Source: Actinomycetota bacterium (GTDB lineage Bacteria > Actinomycetota > Actinomycetes > S36-B12). From it: 20,667 bases of DNA. Below are positions 6,603 to 14,887 of this stretch, in pieces. Positions within the stretch are counted from its first letter, which is position 1, and the number at the start of each line of letters is the position of its first letter. Both the position numbers and the translations under genes were made by a program. The stretch is taken from the NCBI GenBank assembly GCA_027729865.1, contig JAQCBM010000007.1:1-20667 (forward strand), read 5' to 3'. Below the pieces are notes generated by a model. It had not been told where the DNA came from. It was given only the letters and a program-made list of their open reading frames with translations, and did no database searches.

Positions 6603-7874
6603 CTAGGAGCGAATGTGACCGTCGCCGGTCACGATGTACGTGGTGGACGTGAGTTCGGGGAGCCCCATGGGCCCACGGGCATGCAGCTTCTGAGTGGAGA
6701 TGCCGATCTCGGCGCCGAAACCGAACTCGCCACCGTCGGTGAATCGGGTCGAAGCATTCACCATGATCGCCGCGGAGTCGATACGAGAGGTGAAGTGCGC
6801 GATTGCGGATTGACTGTCGGTGATGATCGCTTCGGTGTGACCGGAGGACCACCGACGGATGTGGTCGATCGCCGCATCGATGTCGTCCACGAGTGCGGCT
6901 GCCAGGTCGAGGGAGTAGTACTCCGCGGCCCAGTCCTCATCGGTTGCTTCCACTACTTCGCACGCTCCACCCCGAGCTGCGTCGGCGAACCGGTCCTCGG
7001 CGTGCAGACGCACACCCGCCTGGGCGAGCGCATCGAGGGCCTTCGGCAAGAACGCATCGGCGATGTCCTTGTGCACGAGCAGCGTTTCGGCGGCATTGCA
7101 CACGCTGACCCGCTGTGCCTTGCTGTTCACCACGAGCGACACGGCTTTGTCGATATCGGCGTCTTTGTCTACGTAGACATGGCAGTTGCCCACGCCCGTC
7201 TCAATGACCGGAACCGTGGAGTTCTCCACCACGCTGCGGATAAGCGACTCACCACCGCGCGGAATCAGAACGTCCACGAGGCCACGCGCCGTCATCAGGT
7301 GCTTGACAGACTCGTGCGAATCACCGGGAACGAGTTGAACAGCGTCCGGGTTCAGCCCTTGGCCGATGAGTGCGCTGCGCATGGCATCGGCGAGAGCGTG
7401 ATTGCTACTCATCGCAGACGAGGACCCGCGCAGCAGGGCAGCGTTACCGCTCTTCAGACATAGACCCGCGGCATCGACCGTCACATTCGGCCGGGCCTCG
7501 TAGATCATGCCGACCACACCGATCGGCACTCTGACCTGCCGAACCTGCAAACCATTGGGAAGCGTGTAGCCGCGAATCACCTCGCCCACCGGATCAGGAA
7601 GCGCCGCGACATCGCGCAGGGCCTGGGCGATCGCTGCGATGCGGTCCGCGGTGAGCGTCAATCGATCGATGAGTGCATCGGAGGTGCCGTTTTCACGGGC
7701 CCGGGCGATATCGGCGGCGTTCTCTTGAACAATCGTCACCGAGTGCGCCTCGAGTGCGTCGGCCATCGCCAGCAGCGCGGCATCCTTTTGGTCGCGGGTC
7801 AGCACGCGCAGTTCCTGGGCGGCTACCCGGGCGCGCCGGGCGGTGTCGTGTACGAGTTCGCGATCATCCAACAT
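6603..7874 (-). CDS. proA: Gamma-glutamyl phosphate reductase
   Basis: 423-residue NADPH-dependent reductase of the aldehyde dehydrogenase superfamily. It converts gamma-glutamyl phosphate to glutamate-5-semialdehyde, the second step of proline synthesis. Visible landmarks are the cofactor region [21 protein letters not shown], the ALLRGSS segment, and the catalytic cysteine Cys259 in [12 protein letters not shown]. The C-terminus has [28 protein letters not shown] split across the usual strand pair. Length is normal for the family. It lies 44 bases after the small gene at 7919-8290 and about 460 bases after proB, so both halves of the pathway are in the same transcription direction. Confidence 0.97.
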   Translation of the reverse strand: MLDDRELVHDTARRARVAAQELRVLTRDQKDAALLAMADALEAHSVTIVQENAADIARARENGTSDALIDRLTLTADRIAAIAQALRDVAALPDPVGEVIRGYTLPNGLQVRQVRVPIGVVGMIYEARPNVTVDAAGLCLKSGNAALLRGSSSAMSSNHALADAMRSALIGQGLNPDAVQLVPGDSHESVKHLMTARGLVDVLIPRGGESLIRSVVENSTVPVIETGVGNCHVYVDKDADIDKAVSLVVNSKAQRVSVCNAAETLLVHKDIADAFLPKALDALAQAGVRLHAEDRFADAARGGACEVVEATDEDWAAEYYSLDLAAALVDDIDAAIDHIRRWSSGHTEAIITDSQSAIAHFTSRIDSAAIMVNASTRFTDGGEFGFGAEIGISTQKLHARGPMGLPELTSTTYIVTGDGHIRS

Positions 7875-7918
7875 GGCGCCAGGGTACGCCGATCATGCGC
7901 CTGCGCTGCAGGGAGTGA

Positions 7919-8290
7919 CTAGAACGGAGCTATCCAGCCCGCTTCGGGCACGGCTCGCAGCGGTTCGCGCTGCAGGTAGGTCTGCCGATCGAGCACCTGT
8001 AGGCCCACAACGTCCCAATTCGGCAGGTCGGCCGAGCGCTCGTGTGCGCGCCACATCCGACTCGCTACTGCGGTGGCTGCCGCCATGTCCTCGGCTTCTT
8101 CCCAGTACCGAAGTTCGGCGCGACTGGTGCCGTATCGAGCTTCCAGAAGGAACGGATGCAGGTGACTGAGTCGAGTGAGTGCATCGAAGACATCGGAGGT
8201 TGGTCGCTCATTGCCCGCGACGGTCAACGTGACATGCCACATGCGTTGCGATCCGACTGTTGCATCGGGTGGAACACTGCGGAGGACCAC
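7919..8290 (-). CDS. Uncharacterised protein between proB and proA (123 aa)
   Basis: I do not recognise a named family. From the GTG at 8290, preceded by the purine-rich AAAGGGGGG ribosome-binding site, it encodes 123 residues; an internal ATG at 8242 (MWHVTLTV) would give a 107-residue version. The sequence looks like a small alpha/beta cytosolic domain: a strand (HVTLTVAG), a helix (VFDALTRLSHL), strands (FLLEARYG, AELRYWEE), and a helix (AATAVASRMWRAH). No membrane segment, signal peptide or metal-binding motif is visible. Codon use and GC match the neighbours. A short hypothetical gene at this position also occurs, as I recall, in streptomycetes, which argues for a real and conserved gene. 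Confidence 0.75.
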   Translation of the reverse strand: MVLRSVPPDATVGSQRMWHVTLTVAGNERPTSDVFDALTRLSHLHPFLLEARYGTSRAELRYWEEAEDMAAATAVASRMWRAHERSADLPNWDVVGLQVLDRQTYLQREPLRAVPEAGWIAPF

Positions 8291-8304
8291 TCGCCCCCCT
8301 TTCG

Positions 8305-8321
8305 CCTAGGTCTTACCTAGG
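8305..8321. repeat. CCTAGG inverted pair between proB and the small gene
   Basis: Two copies of the self-complementary hexamer CCTAGG (8305-8310 and 8316-8321) are separated by 5 bases, and can pair as a 6-bp hairpin. They lie in the 48-bp gap after the proB stop and about 14 bases before the next GTG. No T-run follows, so it is a weak stem or a protein-binding site rather than a terminator. Confidence 0.45.
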
Positions 8322-8338
8322 ACGTATCAACGACCTAC

Positions 8339-9466
8339 TTACGTAGCCGCCCACACGACCATGTCGTCGCGGTGCACGACTTCCCGTTCGTACTCGGGTC
8401 CTCGTTCACGTGCAAGGTCCCGGGTCGAGCGTCCGAGGAGTTCTGGTAACTCTCGTGCATCAAAGTTGACCAAACCTCGGGCGATTGCGCGACCACTTTG
8501 GTCTAATAAGTCCACGGGATCTCCTGCAACAAACGAACCATTCACCGCAGTGATACCCGCTGGTAACAGTGATGCGCGTCGAACCGTCAATGCTTCGACT
8601 GCGCCGTCGTCCAATGTAAGCGTTCCCGTGGGCGTGGTCGCGTGCGCAAGCCACAGCAACCGAGTCGAGGACCGCTGTCCCGTAGCGTGAAACACGGTGC
8701 CGACATCGGCGGAATCCAACGCGGCGTCAGCAACCGACGACGACGCCACGAGTGTAGGAATCCCTGCACCGGTTGCGATCGTCGCAGCCTGGACCTTGGT
8801 TGCCATGCCACCTAGGCCGACACCTGCGCCACCGGCTCCGCCAAAACGAACCCCGTCGATCTCACCCACATGGTGGACCTCTCGGATCAATTGCGCCTCA
8901 GACTTGCTCGGTGGTGCGTCGTAGAGACCTTCCACATCCGACAGCAAGATCAACGCCTTCGCCTGCACAACATGCGCCACAAGGGCAGCAAGTCGATCGT
9001 TGTCACCGAGCCTGATCTCATCTGTGGCCACGGTGTCGTTCTCGTTGACGATGGGCACCACACCGAGTTCTAAGAGTCGGAACAGTGTCCGCTGGGCATT
9101 GCGGTAGTGGCTACGGCGAGTGACGTCGTCGCTGGTGAGCAGGACTTGACCAACCGTTATGCCATGCCCAGCGAATGCATGTGTGTAGCGCGCGAGCAGC
9201 ATGCCCTGTCCCACACTCGCCGATGCCTGTTGCGTAGCGAGATCCTGGGGACGGCGACGTAAACCGAGGGTGGGGAAACCCGATGCGATGGCACCACTAC
9301 TGACCACGACCACTTGGGTTCCGCGCGAATGTCGAGCAGCGATGCTGCGAACGATCGCATCGACGCGGGCCTCGTCGACTCCCCCGCCGGCCGACGTCAA
9401 CGACGATGACCCAACCTTCACCACGATGCGGTCAGCCGACGCGATCGCATTCCGCGCGTCGGTCAT
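8339..9466 (-). CDS. proB: Glutamate 5-kinase (with PUA domain)
   Basis: 375-residue kinase that phosphorylates L-glutamate on its gamma-carboxylate, the first and feedback-inhibited step of proline synthesis. The amino acid kinase domain (about 1-260) shows [29 protein letters not shown], the substrate loop [27 protein letters not shown], and [14 protein letters not shown]-terminal PUA domain (about 280-370) is present, with TLTLDDGA and the [11 protein letters not shown] region. Length matches PUA-containing family members. The ATG at 9466 overlaps the obgE stop as ATGA, indicating coupled translation with obgE. Confidence 0.97.
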   Translation of the reverse strand: MTDARNAIASADRIVVKVGSSSLTSAGGGVDEARVDAIVRSIAARHSRGTQVVVVSSGAIASGFPTLGLRRRPQDLATQQASASVGQGMLLARYTHAFAGHGITVGQVLLTSDDVTRRSHYRNAQRTLFRLLELGVVPIVNENDTVATDEIRLGDNDRLAALVAHVVQAKALILLSDVEGLYDAPPSKSEAQLIREVHHVGEIDGVRFGGAGGAGVGLGGMATKVQAATIATGAGIPTLVASSSVADAALDSADVGTVFHATGQRSSTRLLWLAHATTPTGTLTLDDGAVEALTVRRASLLPAGITAVNGSFVAGDPVDLLDQSGRAIARGLVNFDARELPELLGRSTRDLARERGPEYEREVVHRDDMVVWAAT

Positions 9467-10914
9467 TGGTCTTCTCCTCGTTCATCGGGCGCTTCGTCGG
9501 GCGCCTTGAACGAATTGTCCTCGTTTCCGTACTCAACGATGACGTCGTCGTTATCGTCGTACACGTCCTCGGCAACATAGAGCCGATCATCGCTACCGCG
9601 CGGACCAATCGGTCCAGCGCCGATCGTGGGCTGCCAATCGAATACGACGGCACCATCTCCAGCGCCGATCATCACGGTGGCGCCGGCTCGCGCACCCAGA
9701 CTTGCAAGTTCCTCTTCCACGCCCAGCCTCGCCAGACGATCGGCGAGGTAGCCCACGGCTTCGTCGTTGCTGAAGTCCGTCTGACGTACCCAACGTTCGG
9801 GGCGCGAACCCAGTACGCGAAAACCCTCGGGTTCGGCGCGGACGGTGAATCCCGCATCGTCGACCGGCGTGGGACGAATCACCACTCTGGGGGCAACGAC
9901 AAGTTCTTCGCGGGCTCGCGCCTCGAGAACCAACTGCCCCATGGCGAAAGCCAATGGACGCAACCCCTCACGGCTGACCGCGGAAACCTCGAACACCCGA
10001 TAGCCGCGAGCGTCCAGGTCGGGACGAATGAAGTCCGCCATCTCGAGGGCGTCGGGAATGTCGATCTTGTTCAGCGCCACAAGCCGGGGGTGATCAGCGA
10101 GTCCGCCGTAGGCCTGAAGTTCGGATTCGATGATGTCCAGGTCACTGAGTGGATCGCGACCCGGCTCGAGGGTGGCGCAGTCGATCACGTGCACAAGCAC
10201 ACTGCACCTCTCGACGTGCCGCAAGAACTCAAGACCCAAGCCCTTGCCCTGGCTAGCACCGGGGATTAGACCAGGAACGTCAGCAACGGTGAACACGATG
10301 TCGTCCGCGGTGACAACACCGAGGTTCGGGACCAGGGTGGTGAATGGGTAGTCGGCGATCTTCGGGCGCGCAGCGGATAGCGCGGCAATCAGACTCGACT
10401 TCCCCGCACTCGGGTAACCCACGAGCGCCACGTCCGCCACCGTCTTCAGTTCCAGAACAAGGTCGCGCATTTCCCCTGGCTCACCCAGCAACGCAAAACC
10501 TGGTGCCTTACGCCTCGGGGATGCCAATGCCGCATTCCCAAGCCCGCCCCGACCACCGCGCGCGAGAACGAATGATTCATCCGGCGCGACAAGGTCGATG
10601 ATCGGCTCACCATCAGCCGTCGTGACAACGGTGCCGCGGGGAACCTTGACGATCACATCGTCGGCGTCCGCTCCATTGCGGTTCGAACCCTGACCGGGTT
10701 TGCCGTTCGCGGCCTTGCGATGCGGGTGTCGCTGAATGTCGAGCAGCGTTGTCACGGATGGATCAACGATCGCGATCACATCACCGCCACGGCCACCGTT
10801 GCCACCATCGGGGCCCCCCAGCGGCTTGAACTTCTCGCGGTGAACAGACGAGCAACCGTTGCCACCATTGCCGGCCTGCGCGTGCACGATCGCACGGTCG
10901 ACGAAGGTGCTCAT
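9463..10914 (-). CDS. obgE: Obg-family GTPase ObgE/CgtA
   Basis: 483-residue GTPase involved in 50S assembly and stress control. Three domains are visible: the glycine-rich Obg fold (about 2-158, with [14 protein letters not shown] and [10 protein letters not shown]), the G domain (G1 GYPSAGKSS at 166-174, G2 with [11 protein letters not shown]3 DVPGLIPGA at 212, G4 NKID at 282), and an actinobacterial OCT domain (about 345-425, [14 protein letters not shown]). The last 45 residues are a strongly acidic low-complexity tail ([15 protein letters not shown]), variable among relatives. It follows rpmA after 56 bases with a GGGAG ribosome-binding site, the usual rplU-rpmA-obgE order, and overlaps proB by 4 bases. 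Confidence 0.97.
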   Translation of the reverse strand: MSTFVDRAIVHAQAGNGGNGCSSVHREKFKPLGGPDGGNGGRGGDVIAIVDPSVTTLLDIQRHPHRKAANGKPGQGSNRNGADADDVIVKVPRGTVVTTADGEPIIDLVAPDESFVLARGGRGGLGNAALASPRRKAPGFALLGEPGEMRDLVLELKTVADVALVGYPSAGKSSLIAALSAARPKIADYPFTTLVPNLGVVTADDIVFTVADVPGLIPGASQGKGLGLEFLRHVERCSVLVHVIDCATLEPGRDPLSDLDIIESELQAYGGLADHPRLVALNKIDIPDALEMADFIRPDLDARGYRVFEVSAVSREGLRPLAFAMGQLVLEARAREELVVAPRVVIRPTPVDDAGFTVRAEPEGFRVLGSRPERWVRQTDFSNDEAVGYLADRLARLGVEEELASLGARAGATVMIGAGDGAVVFDWQPTIGAGPIGPRGSDDRLYVAEDVYDDNDDVIVEYGNEDNSFKAPDEAPDERGEDQ

Positions 10915-10970
10915 GTGTACTCCCGGGTGCGTGCAGCGCGCAGATCGATCCGACGCGCGGGGTTACGCGA

Positions 10971-11225
10971 CTAGGAGGAGGCGAGGATGTTCACGACGCG
11001 GCGTCCGCGGTGTGAACCGAATTCCACGGTGCCGGCAGCGAGGGCGAACAAGGTGTCGTCCTTGCCTCGTCCCACGTTCTGACCAGGGTGGAAGTGAGTA
11101 CCGCGCTGACGCACGATGATCTCGCCGGCTCCGACAGCCTGACCACCGAAGCGCTTGACGCCCAGACGCTGAGCGTTGGAGTCGCGTCCGTTCCTGGTGC
11201 TGGATGCACCCTTCTTATGTGCCAT
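10971..11225 (-). CDS. rpmA: 50S ribosomal protein L27
   Basis: 84 residues, the normal length. It begins [17 protein letters not shown] and has [20 protein letters not shown] and the [17 protein letters not shown] block, all hallmarks of bL27. The N-terminus has no cleavable extension of the Firmicutes type, so it is used directly near the peptidyl-transferase centre. It lies 26 bases after rplU with a GAGGAA ribosome-binding site, and is almost certainly co-transcribed with it. Confidence 0.98.
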   Translation of the reverse strand: MAHKKGASSTRNGRDSNAQRLGVKRFGGQAVGAGEIIVRQRGTHFHPGQNVGRGKDDTLFALAAGTVEFGSHRGRRVVNILASS

Positions 11226-11251
11226 GGTCGGTTCCTCTTGTGTAGGCGCGT

Positions 11252-11566
11252 CTACTTGCCGGCTGCGATGTTGGTGACCTTCACCGCGGTCAGCTCAGAG
11301 CGGTGGCCCTGGCGGCGGCGGTAGCCGGTCTTGTTCTTGTACTTCAAGATGTCGATCTTGGGGCCGCGACGATGGTCGACGATCTCCGCCGTGACCTTCA
11401 CCTTGCCCAGGGCCGCCTTGTCGGAGGTGACAGACGTGCCATCGACCACGAGCACGGCGGGCAGTTCCAGGGACGAGCCCGGCTCACCGGCAACCCGATC
11501 CACGACGAGGACGTCGCCGACCTCGACCTTCTCCTGGCGTCCGCCAGCTCGAACGATCGCGTACAC
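11252..11566 (-). CDS. rplU: 50S ribosomal protein L21
   Basis: 104 residues, full length. It starts (GTG) [14 protein letters not shown] and carries the bL21 core [16 protein letters not shown] plus the C-terminal signature [20 protein letters not shown]. The GTG is set by an AGGAG ribosome-binding site at 11574-11578, 7 bases upstream. It is the first gene of the rplU-rpmA-obgE group; the 162-bp gap before it may hold its promoter and a leader. Confidence 0.98.
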   Translation of the reverse strand: MYAIVRAGGRQEKVEVGDVLVVDRVAGEPGSSLELPAVLVVDGTSVTSDKAALGKVKVTAEIVDHRRGPKIDILKYKNKTGYRRRQGHRSELTAVKVTNIAAGK

Positions 11567-11648
11567 GTGGGTGCTCCTGTCGTGAAAACCAAGTTATCTG
11601 TCCCGCCCGCGAGGGAGGGGGCGCACTAGGCGCGAGGGGAAAGGTTAC

Positions 11649-11665
11649 GGCATGCCGGTACCGGC
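11649..11665. other. Overlapping palindromes in the rne-rplU gap
   Basis: Two perfect palindromes overlap: CGGCATGCCG (11649-11658) and GCCGGTACCGGC (11654-11665). On the minus strand they are followed after a few bases by TAACCTTTT. They lie between the rne stop (11729) and the rplU start (11566), 83 or more bases upstream of the latter. They could be a weak terminator for rne, or part of an L21 leader or operator. The rest of the 162-bp gap is C/G-rich with no convincing promoter boxes. Confidence 0.4.
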
Positions 11666-11728
11666 TGCCTCCCCCGCCCCCTCCTTGTCGGTTGGGTGGC
11701 CTTGCGGGTCTGCGCTGGAGTTCGTCGG

Positions 11729-14002
11729 TTAGTCGTCGCTGGCGAACAGTGACTGGTCCGAGGCGGCTTCCGGTAGTTCGGGCAGGTCCGCCTCGGGAAG
11801 TTCGCCCTTAGATACTTCGATCTCGGGCTCCCCCGCCGCCACCGCTGACGCGGCATCGGTCGATGTGCCGGCCTCGCGGGCCGCCAGGGCCCGCGCAGCG
11901 ACCTCCGCCGGATCGACTGCACCGGCAGGACGACGCGAACGTGGGGCCGGCTCGTGCGCGTGCACCAAGGACACCTTGACGCCGCGGCCGTTGCACACCT
12001 CGCAGGTTTCCGAGAACGACTCCAGCAGGCCCGATCCGATGCGCTTGCGCGTCATCTGGACCAGCCCAAGGCTCGTCACTTCGGCTACCTGGTGCTTGGT
12101 GCGGTCGCGGCCTAGACATTCAACGAGACGGCGCAAAACCAGATCGCGATTGCTTTCCAGCACCATGTCGATGAAGTCGACGACGATGATGCCACCGATA
12201 TCGCGAAGACGCAGTTGGCGAACGATCTCCTCAGCTGCTTCCAGATTGTTCTTGGTCACGGTCTGTTCGAGGTTGCCACCCGAACGTTGACGCGGCACGA
12301 GGATTTTGGACACAACAGTCATAGCTTCGGTGCGATCGATCACCAATGAACCGCCCGAGGGCAACCACACCTTGCGGTCGAGAGCCTTCATCAACTGCTC
12401 GTCGATCCGGTAGTGCGCGAAGACATCCTCCGGCTGCACCCAGTGATCGAGTCGCTCGAGAAGGTCGGGGGCGACAGCGGAGATGTAGGCATCGACGGTG
12501 CGCCACGCCGAGTCGCCGGAGATGACGAGCTTCGCGACGTCCTCGTTGAACATGTCGCGGACGACCTTGATAGCGATATCCGGTTCGCTATAGAGCAATT
12601 CCGGCGGTGATGCCTTCGTGGTGGCGTCGGTGATGTCGGTCCACAACGCCTGCAACCGCTCCACGTCGGCTTCGAGAGCATCCTCGGAGGCACCTTCGGC
12701 TGCTGTGCGAACGATCACACCGGCGTCCTCGGGCATGACTCGCTTGAGGATCGACTTGAGCCGACTGCGCTCGGTGTCCGGGAGTTTGCGGCTGATACCG
12801 GTCATCGAGCCATCGGGCACGTAGACCAGGAAGCGACCGGGTAACGAGATCTGGCTGGTCAGCCGTGCACCCTTTTGCCCGACCGGATCCTTGGTCACTT
12901 GGACCAGCACCGGATCGCCCGACTTCAGCGCGAACTCTATGCGCTTGGGCTGTCCGTCGAGTCCGGCAGCATCCCAATTCACTTCGCCGGCGTAGAGCAC
13001 GGCGTTGCGGCCGCGGCCGATGTCGACGAACGCTGCTTCCATGCTCGGCAGCACGTTCTGCACGCGACCGAGGTAGACGTTGCCGACCATCGAGGTCGAT
13101 GAACCCTTGGTGACGTAGTGCTCGACGAGCACGCCGTCTTCGAGAACCGCGATCTGTGTGCGGTCATCGCCTTGTCGCACCACCATCACGCGTTCCACCG
13201 ACTCCCGGCGGGCCAGGAATTCAGCTTCGCTCAGGATCGGGGCGCGACGACGTCCAGCCTCGCGGCCTTCACGACGACGCTGCTTCTTCGCCTCCAGGCG
13301 CGTGGATCCCCGCATGTCGTCTGAGTCACCGCGATCACTCTTCCGCTCGCGCGGGGCTCGCACCTTGACCACGGTGTCCGGTGGATCATCCGGTGAAGGT
13401 TCATCGTCGCTCAGCGCTCCGGCGCGACGACGACGTCGACGCCGCCGCTTGGGGGCAGAACCGTCAGCGTCCCCGTCAGCGTCCCCGTCAGCGTCTCCGT
13501 TCGATTCATCGGACTCCGATGGCTCACCATCCGGAGCGTCACCGCCGGCAGATCGATCGTTGGATTCGTCGTTCGAATCACTGGACTGAGCATCGTTGGT
13601 GTCGGAGTTGTCATCTCCATCTGAAGCTTTACGCCGACGCCCGCGTCCACCACGGCGGCGCTTACGCGGCGAGGATTCGTCTTCGTTGGTCGCCTCACTC
13701 GTCGAGTCGTCGGCTGCATCGCTACTCGTATCTGTCGTGTCATCCGTGGCGGCGTCGTTCTTCGCACTCTTCGTGCTCTTCGCACTCTTCGCGCTCTTCA
13801 CGTTCTTCGCGCTCTTTTCTGGCGACGCGTCATCGCGAGCATCACCCGAATCAGCGGGCTCCGGTGGAGCCGTCTTGCGGGTGGCGCGCCGGCGCGTGGC
13901 CTTCTTGGCGGGTGCGGCGGTGTCATCCGGGGCCGGGGTCGCCGCCTGGAACAGCGGGGAGGCCGCGGAAGCGGGGGCTTCTTTGTCTGACTTATCGACC
14001 AT
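11729..14002 (-). CDS. rne: Ribonuclease E/G family protein with altered active site
   Basis: 757 residues from the ATG at 14002, set by an AAGGAG site; an in-frame ATG farther upstream lacks one. Residues 1-280 are a low-complexity extension of alternating acidic and Lys/Arg-rich runs, as in actinobacterial RNase E. Then come the S1 domain (about 295-375, GNVYLGRVQNVLPSMEAAFVDIG), the 5'-sensor region (IVRTAAEGAS), the DNase I-like core (SGGSLVIDRTEAMTVV ... GGIIVVDFIDM) and the zinc link CEVCNGRG (Cys667, Cys670). The oddity: residues 565-573 read SKILVPRQR where relatives have a DVNTG-type segment. The equivalents of E. coli Asp303 and Asn305 are therefore Ser565 and Ile567, while the Asp346 equivalent (Asp609) is kept. 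The frame is unbroken. Family membership is certain; catalytic activity is doubtful. Confidence 0.95.
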   Translation of the reverse strand: MVDKSDKEAPASAASPLFQAATPAPDDTAAPAKKATRRRATRKTAPPEPADSGDARDDASPEKSAKNVKSAKSAKSTKSAKNDAATDDTTDTSSDAADDSTSEATNEDESSPRKRRRGGRGRRRKASDGDDNSDTNDAQSSDSNDESNDRSAGGDAPDGEPSESDESNGDADGDADGDADGSAPKRRRRRRRRAGALSDDEPSPDDPPDTVVKVRAPRERKSDRGDSDDMRGSTRLEAKKQRRREGREAGRRRAPILSEAEFLARRESVERVMVVRQGDDRTQIAVLEDGVLVEHYVTKGSSTSMVGNVYLGRVQNVLPSMEAAFVDIGRGRNAVLYAGEVNWDAAGLDGQPKRIEFALKSGDPVLVQVTKDPVGQKGARLTSQISLPGRFLVYVPDGSMTGISRKLPDTERSRLKSILKRVMPEDAGVIVRTAAEGASEDALEADVERLQALWTDITDATTKASPPELLYSEPDIAIKVVRDMFNEDVAKLVISGDSAWRTVDAYISAVAPDLLERLDHWVQPEDVFAHYRIDEQLMKALDRKVWLPSGGSLVIDRTEAMTVVSKILVPRQRSGGNLEQTVTKNNLEAAEEIVRQLRLRDIGGIIVVDFIDMVLESNRDLVLRRLVECLGRDRTKHQVAEVTSLGLVQMTRKRIGSGLLESFSETCEVCNGRGVKVSLVHAHEPAPRSRRPAGAVDPAEVAARALAAREAGTSTDAASAVAAGEPEIEVSKGELPEADLPELPEAASDQSLFASDD
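12284..12310 (-). other. Replaced active-site segment in rne
   Basis: These 27 bases encode SKILVPRQR (residues 565-573) between MTVV and SGGNLEQTV. The flanks are strongly conserved and match other actinobacterial RNase E proteins, where I expect a nine-residue segment of the form DVNTGKFTG. Length is preserved exactly, so no frameshift explains it: neither alternative frame, nor the reverse complement in place, restores a DVN motif. Confidence 0.75.
13463..13498 (-). repeat. Three 12-bp tandem repeats within rne (DADG repeats)
   Basis: Plus-strand GTCAGCGTCCCC occurs three times head to tail, the last with one change. It encodes DADG three times in the acidic part of the RNase E N-terminal extension. 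Such arrays expand and contract in frame, so copy number is likely to vary between strains. Confidence 0.9.
13757..13817 (-). repeat. Imperfect 9-12-bp repeats within rne (KSAK repeats)
   Basis: Plus-strand units of the type TTCGCACTC/TTCGCGCTC recur across about 60 bp and encode KSAKNVKSAKSAKSTKSAKN in the N-terminal extension. This basic Lys/Ser/Ala patch resembles low-complexity RNA-binding tails. It alternates with acidic runs farther along the protein. Confidence 0.85.
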
Positions 14003-14011
14003 GGGGTCGTA

Positions 14012-14017
14012 CTCCTT
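14012..14017 (-). promoter_or_regulatory. Ribosome-binding site that fixes the rne start
   Basis: AAGGAG on the minus strand, 9 bases upstream of the ATG at 14002. It selects MVDKSDKEAP as the N-terminus over the longer frame beginning at 14080. The remaining 135-bp gap to the preceding gene shows no clear promoter or terminator. Confidence 0.8.
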
Positions 14018-14137
14018 CGGGGCTCTGCCACGGGTCACTGCCATGGCGTGCGAGCCGATCCATTCAAGCCTTCGGGTCACCGCTTACGTTCGCGCGCTGG
14101 TTGCGCTGCGTGGACGAAGCGGCCTGGCGACGTCTGG

Positions 14138-14869
14138 TCAGTCCCCACGGTCCGGAGCGAAGGGATCGCCCACGGCGTGAGTAGCTAGGTCAAGGGGCCC
14201 CTGGGCCAGCCGGGTCACCCGAGGGGGCACCGGCGGCTCGAAGTCGGCCACTGACCGCAGCGCGGCTAGTACGTCGTCGGGTCGAACGGACATCGTGACA
14301 TGTCGTACGACCACCGTGAGTATGGCACAGGGGCCGTCCTCCACCTCGGCGAGCACTACCGGCTCGCGGGCGTCGAACTTCCGCAGGCCCGATTTGGCCA
14401 TCCGCTCCACTTCGATGGTTTCCGCGGCCCAGAAGGCATCGCGGGCCCGCTCGAGCTCAGCAGAGCTCACTTCGGGGAGTTCGATCCGCCATCGGCTCGC
14501 CTCCAGACGGCTGGCGAAGTCCGATGTCCGAGCCACCACCGCATCCACGATGTCCAAACCGGGGGGCAAAGCGGCGTCCAAGTCGCGGCGCACTGCATCG
14601 GGATCTCGTTCCTCGGTTAGACCGATTTCGACGTACTCCGCCTCACTCGCCGCTCCCGTGGGTGCGGAGTTGGCGTAGGAGATCTTCGGGTGCGGCGAGA
14701 AACCAGCGCTGTAGGCGATCGGCAATCCAGCGCGCCGGATCGCGCGCTCGAGCGCTCGCTGGAAGTCGCGGTGGCTGGAAAAGCGCAAGCGTCCCAGGCG
14801 CGCGTATCGCAGCCGAATGCGTTGGGCGACCGGCGCGATGTCGCGCTCAGGAGGACGACGAGAGGCCAC
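14138..14869 (-). CDS. DUF2344 / TIGR03936 radical SAM-linked protein
   Basis: 243 residues, GTG start. The N-terminal signature is clear: QRIRLRYARLGRLRFSSHRDFQRALERAIRRAGLPIAYSAGFSPHPKISYA, quoted here as two conserved blocks (RLRFSSHRD and GFSPHPKIS). This is the hallmark of the DUF2344/TIGR03936 family, whose members are encoded next to, or fused to, TIGR03960 radical SAM proteins. The rest is a soluble alpha/beta domain (VEIGL, LPPGLDIVDA) without metal-binding motifs. It lies 18 bases after the radical SAM gene and 135 bases before rne. Its biochemical role is unknown; partnership with the upstream enzyme is inferred from adjacency and the known fusions. Confidence 0.88.
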   Translation of the reverse strand: MASRRPPERDIAPVAQRIRLRYARLGRLRFSSHRDFQRALERAIRRAGLPIAYSAGFSPHPKISYANSAPTGAASEAEYVEIGLTEERDPDAVRRDLDAALPPGLDIVDAVVARTSDFASRLEASRWRIELPEVSSAELERARDAFWAAETIEVERMAKSGLRKFDAREPVVLAEVEDGPCAILTVVVRHVTMSVRPDDVLAALRSVADFEPPVPPRVTRLAQGPLDLATHAVGDPFAPDRGD

Positions 14870-14887
14870 AGAGGTGTTCGCCGTGTT

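Noticed and set aside
6615..7463. Plus-strand open frame of 282 codons opposite proA
   Set aside because: An antisense shadow of a clearly conserved gene; no ribosome-binding site and no family features.
9406..10269. Plus-strand open frame of 287 codons opposite obgE
   Set aside because: An antisense shadow; obgE has all its GTPase motifs in the minus-strand frame.
12284..12310. Compensated frameshift or simple inversion as the cause of the rne active-site change
   Set aside because: The other two frames over the segment and its reverse complement in place do not give a DVN-type motif, and the length is preserved.
13463..13817. CRISPR-like array
   Set aside because: The repeats are short, in frame, without unique spacers, and encode low-complexity DADG and KSAK runs in RNase E.
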